From Pseudomonadota bacterium (GTDB taxonomy: Bacteria > Pseudomonadota > Gammaproteobacteria > Acidiferrobacterales > Acidiferrobacteraceae): a stretch of DNA of 9,610 nt. Positions 7,010-9,610 of this stretch are shown here, one piece after another (the stretch's first letter is position 1; every line of letters begins with the position of its first letter). The notes beneath the pieces are model-generated. The model did not search any database. It worked only from the letters and a program-made list of their open reading frames with translations, and was not told where the DNA came from. The stretch lies in the NCBI GenBank assembly GCA_021795255.1, contig JAJYPQ010000124.1, forward strand, positions 1-9,610, given 5' to 3'. Both the position numbers and the translations under genes were made by a program.

Positions 7010-7416
7010 TCATGCAAGACGGGGTGAGCCACACTTTCTGCCTGAAAAAAGGAAGTCTTTATGGCGCAGGCCCGCCCGCTCAACCCAGGCGGCCGACGCG
7101 GTTCTGGTGGGTTTTGAAATCTCAAACTGGACGGGTCGCCGCGTCTCGCGCCGGAGCGCGATCGCTTGGTGTAAGAGGCTTTGCTTAAAGGGGGACATCG
7201 CCCACGCGCAGCGCGACTAATTCACGGCCCCGCGGCTTATCGTCGGTCGATGACAAGATCAAAAAAGTGCGAGATTGTGGATTCTTGCCGCCAGTTGGGG
7301 GCAGACGCGGACGGCCCCAATCTTCTGCGGATTCAGGGGAGGGGCGTTTTTGATGCACGATTAGCCTTTTTTCCAATGGACGAGGGACTTGCAGGTAGAA
7401 GCCGTTTTGTATACAT
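7010..7416 (-). pseudogene. remnant of a tyrosine recombinase (integrase), frameshifted and C-terminally truncated
   Basis: Successive frames on the minus strand give colinear pieces of a short tyrosine-recombinase family whose usual order I know from memory (WNKGRLIGQK, then DIWA(I/V)R, LALFNLAIDSKLRG(C)DLV, and RPVQFE(I/L)). The pieces are KTASTCKSLVHWKKG; LIVHQKRPSPESAEDW; AVRVCPQLAARIHNLALF; DLVID; KPRGRELVALRVGDV; and ETRRPVQFEISKPTR up to DFLFSGRKCGSPRLA, then TGA at 7010-7012. The RG(R/C)(D/E)LV block holds the first catalytic arginine. The second half, with the HxxR box and tyrosine nucleophile, is absent. At least four frame changes of net +1 are needed: the G/C run at 7315-7318, the A/T run at 7261-7266, a doubled 4-mer (GTCGGTCG, 7242-7249) and the run at 7190-7194. 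A further break lies near the WKKG piece. GGAG eight bases before ATG 7416 may be the old start. Confidence 0.8.
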
Positions 7417-7433
7417 GGCGCACGCTCCTTCAC

Positions 7434-7800
7434 AAGGTAAGAGAGGAGGGCGTTTTCTCGCCAGGCCCTGGGAGGGCGGTAAAGAGGGATTGCCGGCGGT
7501 CATTGTCAGTGTGCGGCGCTACATAGAGTGTGGTGCTTTGGTGACAAAAGGCGCGCACTTGTCGCAGATCGTGATGAGATAAATGGCTTAGTGGCGCATG
7601 ATCAGCGGATGGTCCGCAAACGAGGCGGCCTGTGTCACATCACCATGGGGGCGCAAAGCGTTCAGGGTGGCGGGCGACCATAAAGATCAAGCCCCGTCTT
7701 TGAAAATGGCGAGACGCGATGGTCGAAAGACAACCTCGTTTGTAAGAACGTTCGGTGGCGGCTCATAGCAAGTGAGGTCGGCAGATAAGCGGGGAAAGGC
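7434..7800. other. intergenic stretch without a recognisable gene
   Basis: Between the integrase remnant and the outer-membrane protein terminator I see no gene, RNA or repeat. The open frame on the plus strand that covers the integrase remnant and runs to 7582 has no family motif and is antisense to the pseudogene. Confidence 0.45.
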
Positions 7801-7820
7801 GCCGCCCACAAGGGGGCGGC
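7795..7820 (-). terminator. probable terminator of the outer-membrane protein gene
   Basis: GCCGCCC (7801-7807) and GGGCGGC (7814-7820) form a 7-bp GC-only stem with a six-base loop, 34 bases after the stop codon on the minus strand. The tail there reads GCCTTTCC, so its U-run is weak. Confidence 0.55.
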
Positions 7821-7854
7821 TTAAAGATTGGAAAGGGCTGGAAAGACGGTGGAC

Positions 7855-8460
7855 CTAGAAGAAATAGGTGCCGCCGATATCAAATGAGCCAATCGACCCA
7901 GATGAGAACCCATCAACGGTATTGACACCCGTGAAGCGGTATTCGGCGCGTACGCCAATATGGCGGGTGACATGATACTGGGCGCCGACGCCAAAGAGCG
8001 CGTTCGTGCCCGATGCCGACGCCGATCCCCAATAGCCGTAGCCGGTCAATGTGTAGGTCAAGCTGGTAACCGCAAGGCCGGCGCGGGCATACACGCTCAA
8101 GCGCGGCATGACGGGATAGGCGAACACCGCGGAAACCGCGACATCATGTCCCGTGAGCGTACCTGTATAGCCTGTGCCACTTAGGCCATCCTGGTTCATC
8201 GACCCGAAATGGTCGTACCCGACCTCGACTGCGGTATGAAAACGCCACAGATGGACCGGAAGACGATAACCGCCGTAAATGCCGAACCCTGCGGAACTAC
8301 CGAATCCGGAAAACCCAGAGGAAAATTCGCCGTTGATGCCGGCGTACCAAGGGGACGGCGTGGTGGCGGCAAAGGCGGTGGCGATGCCAGTAAAAGGCAG
8401 GGCGGCAATCGCCAAGGCGAAGGCCAAGGCCTTGGGGTTGTGTTTGGCTATCAGTTGCAC
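7855..8460 (-). CDS. outer-membrane beta-barrel protein with signal peptide
   Basis: The 201-residue protein has a Sec signal peptide: a lysine-containing start, the hydrophobic core ALAFALAIAALPFTGIA and an AFA site near residues 29-31. The mature part begins ATTPSPWYAGINGEF and is rich in Gly, Ser, Tyr and Phe with alternating strands (FGIYGGYRLP, AVEVGYDHFG, LSVYARAGLAVT, GVGAQYHVTRHIGVRAEYRF). It ends in GGTYFF, with the terminal phenylalanine used by the outer-membrane assembly machinery. This is the plan of small eight-stranded OmpA/OmpW-like barrels. GTG at 8460 is chosen because AAGGAG (8470-8475, minus strand) lies nine bases upstream and no better start is near. The gene stands alone with a terminator after it. 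Its role is unknown; it could be a structural porin-like or surface-exposed protein. Confidence 0.85.
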   Translation of the reverse strand: MQLIAKHNPKALAFALAIAALPFTGIATAFAATTPSPWYAGINGEFSSGFSGFGSSAGFGIYGGYRLPVHLWRFHTAVEVGYDHFGSMNQDGLSGTGYTGTLTGHDVAVSAVFAYPVMPRLSVYARAGLAVTSLTYTLTGYGYWGSASASGTNALFGVGAQYHVTRHIGVRAEYRFTGVNTVDGFSSGSIGSFDIGGTYFF

Positions 8461-8683
8461 GACGTAAAACTCCTTTTGTTGTGAAAAACGGCCACGCGGA
8501 TTCTAGGGGATGGGGTCTTCACCATATATTGACATAGCGCAAAGTGTGCGATTGGGTGGATGAATGGTGTTTTTGCGACGCTGTTTTAGGCTAGGCCGGT
8601 CTAAACCATGACGGGTGCGCATTCCGGCCATTGCTGCCACCCCATCGGAGCGAAGCGACGCGGGGTTGGGTTTAAGTGTGGGT

Positions 8684-9433
8684 TTAGGTGTTTTCGGTCT
8701 CCTTTGGTCTCTTCAGTTTGCGCATGGAATCGCCCGTCAGTGCCAGGCGGTAGCTGTGGTGCACGAGGCGATCTAGGATAGCATCCGCAAGCGTGGGATC
8801 GTTAATCCACTCATGCCAGTGGTCAACGCCAAATTGGCTTGTCACGATAGTCGAGCGACGCTCATAACGATCTTCCAGGATCTCCAAGAGATCGCGGCGT
8901 TGCTCGTCACCCATGACCGCCAGACCGAAATCGTCTAACACCACAAGGTCGGTGCGTGCAAGCCCCGCAAGCACCTTGCGATAGCGGCCATCGCCCCGCG
9001 CTGTCGTGAGATCGTTTAACAGTCTCGGCAGACGCAGATAGCGCACCGACAGGCCCGCGCGACACGCCTGGTGGGCGAGCGCGCAGGCGATGAAGCTCTT
9101 ACCGACGCCGGCGGGTCCGGTGATCAGGCAGTTCAGGTGTTCGCGTAGCCACTGGCCTCCTGAGAGTTTTGTCATCATGGATTTATCAAGACCCCGCGGG
9201 TGGCGATAATCGATATCCTCAAGACAGGCATTCTGCCGAAGAGCGGCCAGGCGCAGACGGGCCGTGAGGCGCTTGCTGTCGCGATAGGTGGATTCCTCAT
9301 CGAGCAGTAATCCTAAGCGCTCCTCGAAGCTTAAGACGCCGATCTCGGGGGATTGGCATTGGGTCGCAAAGGCCTGAGCCATACCGCTCAAGCGCAGGGC
9401 GTGCAGTTTCTCGATCGTGGGGTGAGTCAACAT
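8684..9433 (-). CDS. istB: IstB, ATP-binding helper protein of IS21-family transposition
   Basis: IstB is an AAA+ ATPase (DnaC/DnaA-like) that works with the IstA transposase to select and remodel target DNA. The 249-residue protein has an N-terminal helical part (IEKLHALRLSGMAQAF, then LSFEERLGLLLDEE). It then shows Walker A GPAGVGKS at residues 106-113, Walker B LVVLDDFG at 163-170 and a sensor TSQ at 198-200, followed by the family ending LTGDSMRK. The frame is open upstream to 9553, but that part overlaps the end of istA. ATG 9433 fits the family start (MLTHPTIEKLHALRL) and has GGAG (9443-9446, minus strand) nine bases before it. The length is normal and the gene looks intact. Confidence 0.96.
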   Translation of the reverse strand: MLTHPTIEKLHALRLSGMAQAFATQCQSPEIGVLSFEERLGLLLDEESTYRDSKRLTARLRLAALRQNACLEDIDYRHPRGLDKSMMTKLSGGQWLREHLNCLITGPAGVGKSFIACALAHQACRAGLSVRYLRLPRLLNDLTTARGDGRYRKVLAGLARTDLVVLDDFGLAVMGDEQRRDLLEILEDRYERRSTIVTSQFGVDHWHEWINDPTLADAILDRLVHHSYRLALTGDSMRKLKRPKETENT

Positions 9434-9473
9434 AGGAGATGTCTCCGTTGGGTTGTGGATGAAGTGTGTCTGG

Positions 9474-9610
9474 TTACTGGTAGTAGCCGGGACCACGCAC
9501 ATTGGTGTGTGTGATGGGGTCACTTTGTTCGCTGCGGGCCGGCAGGGGTTCACGCTCCAGTCCCTGGCGCAGCATCGACTCCAGCGAACGGTAGCTGGAG
9601 GTACCGAGTG
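9474..9610 (-). CDS. istA: IstA transposase of the IS21 family (C-terminal part only)
   Basis: The last 44 full codons are visible before TAA at 9474-9476; the gene enters from the right edge. The peptide reads SYRSLESMLRQGLE, then EQSDPITHTNVRGPGYYQ. This is the conserved IstA tail, where the (N/T)xRGxxYY ending follows a short helix. The DDE catalytic core and helix-turn-helix are outside the window. The stop lies 40 bases before istB, the usual order for the two-gene element. IstA would cut and join the element ends with help from IstB. Confidence 0.92.
   Translation of the reverse strand, partial: LGTSSYRSLESMLRQGLEREPLPARSEQSDPITHTNVRGPGYYQ

Larger units (their letters stand above)
8565..9610 (-). 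mobile_element. IS21-family insertion sequence, right part truncated by the window edge
   Basis: istA followed by istB on the minus strand is the signature of the IS21 family. Downstream of istB the minus strand carries ATGGCCGGAATGCGCAC (about 8616-8632), which resembles the repeated subterminal sequences that IS21 transposases bind. The true terminal base and the target duplication are not certain; the 8565 limit is an estimate, and the other end lies outside the window. Confidence 0.75.

Noticed and set aside
7181..7582. Plus-strand frame of 133 codons
   Set aside because: No family motif, and antisense to the integrase remnant, which explains the sequence better.
8530..8535. TTGACA on the plus strand between the barrel gene and the IS
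   Set aside because: No matching -10 at 16-18 bases and no plus-strand gene downstream.
9434..9553. Upstream extension of istB by 40 residues
   Set aside because: It overlaps the istA C-terminus in another frame, and the family start is at ATG 9433.

Overview
The window looks like chromosomal DNA of a Gram-negative, high-GC proteobacterium. The evidence is a kdp operon very close to the proteobacterial type, a secreted outer-membrane beta-barrel protein, an IS21-family element and VapBC-type toxin-antitoxin (TA) modules. The species cannot be fixed from the sequence alone.

Layout. 1-2904 (+): the end of kdpA, complete kdpB and complete kdpC, tightly packed, encoding the ATP-driven high-affinity K+ uptake complex. 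A probable terminator follows kdpC, and no kdpD/kdpE sensor-regulator genes follow. 2950-3322 has no recognisable gene. A strong terminator at 3323-3362 ends the minus-strand gene 3368-4084, a dienelactone-hydrolase-family alpha/beta hydrolase.

4115-7420 is accessory in character. It holds about 0.9 kb of AT-richer DNA with no convincing gene, then a minus-strand VapB/VapC module (5009-5595) with its own promoter and a 7-bp inverted repeat. After another non-coding stretch comes a plus-strand AbrB-type antitoxin / PIN toxin module (6251-6939). Two palindromes surround an almost ideal sigma70 promoter in front of it. The first VapC lacks the conserved catalytic glutamate (Ala at residue 42); the second PIN protein has its expected acidic residues. 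At 7010-7416 (-) the pieces of a tyrosine recombinase can be read across several frames. It is an integrase pseudogene broken by at least four frameshifts and cut off before its catalytic C-terminal half, which suggests this region once carried an integrating element.

7855-8460 (-) encodes a small outer-membrane beta-barrel protein with a signal peptide. From about 8565 to the right edge lies one end of an IS21-family insertion sequence on the minus strand, with complete istB (8684-9433) and the last 45 codons of istA.

Overall, housekeeping genes (K+ transport, hydrolase, outer-membrane protein) flank a mobile-DNA-derived patch of two TA modules, a dead integrase and an IS. I saw no clearly new multi-gene system. 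The most interesting points are the atypical VapC, the operator architecture of the second TA module, and the frameshifted integrase relic that ordinary ORF calling would miss.
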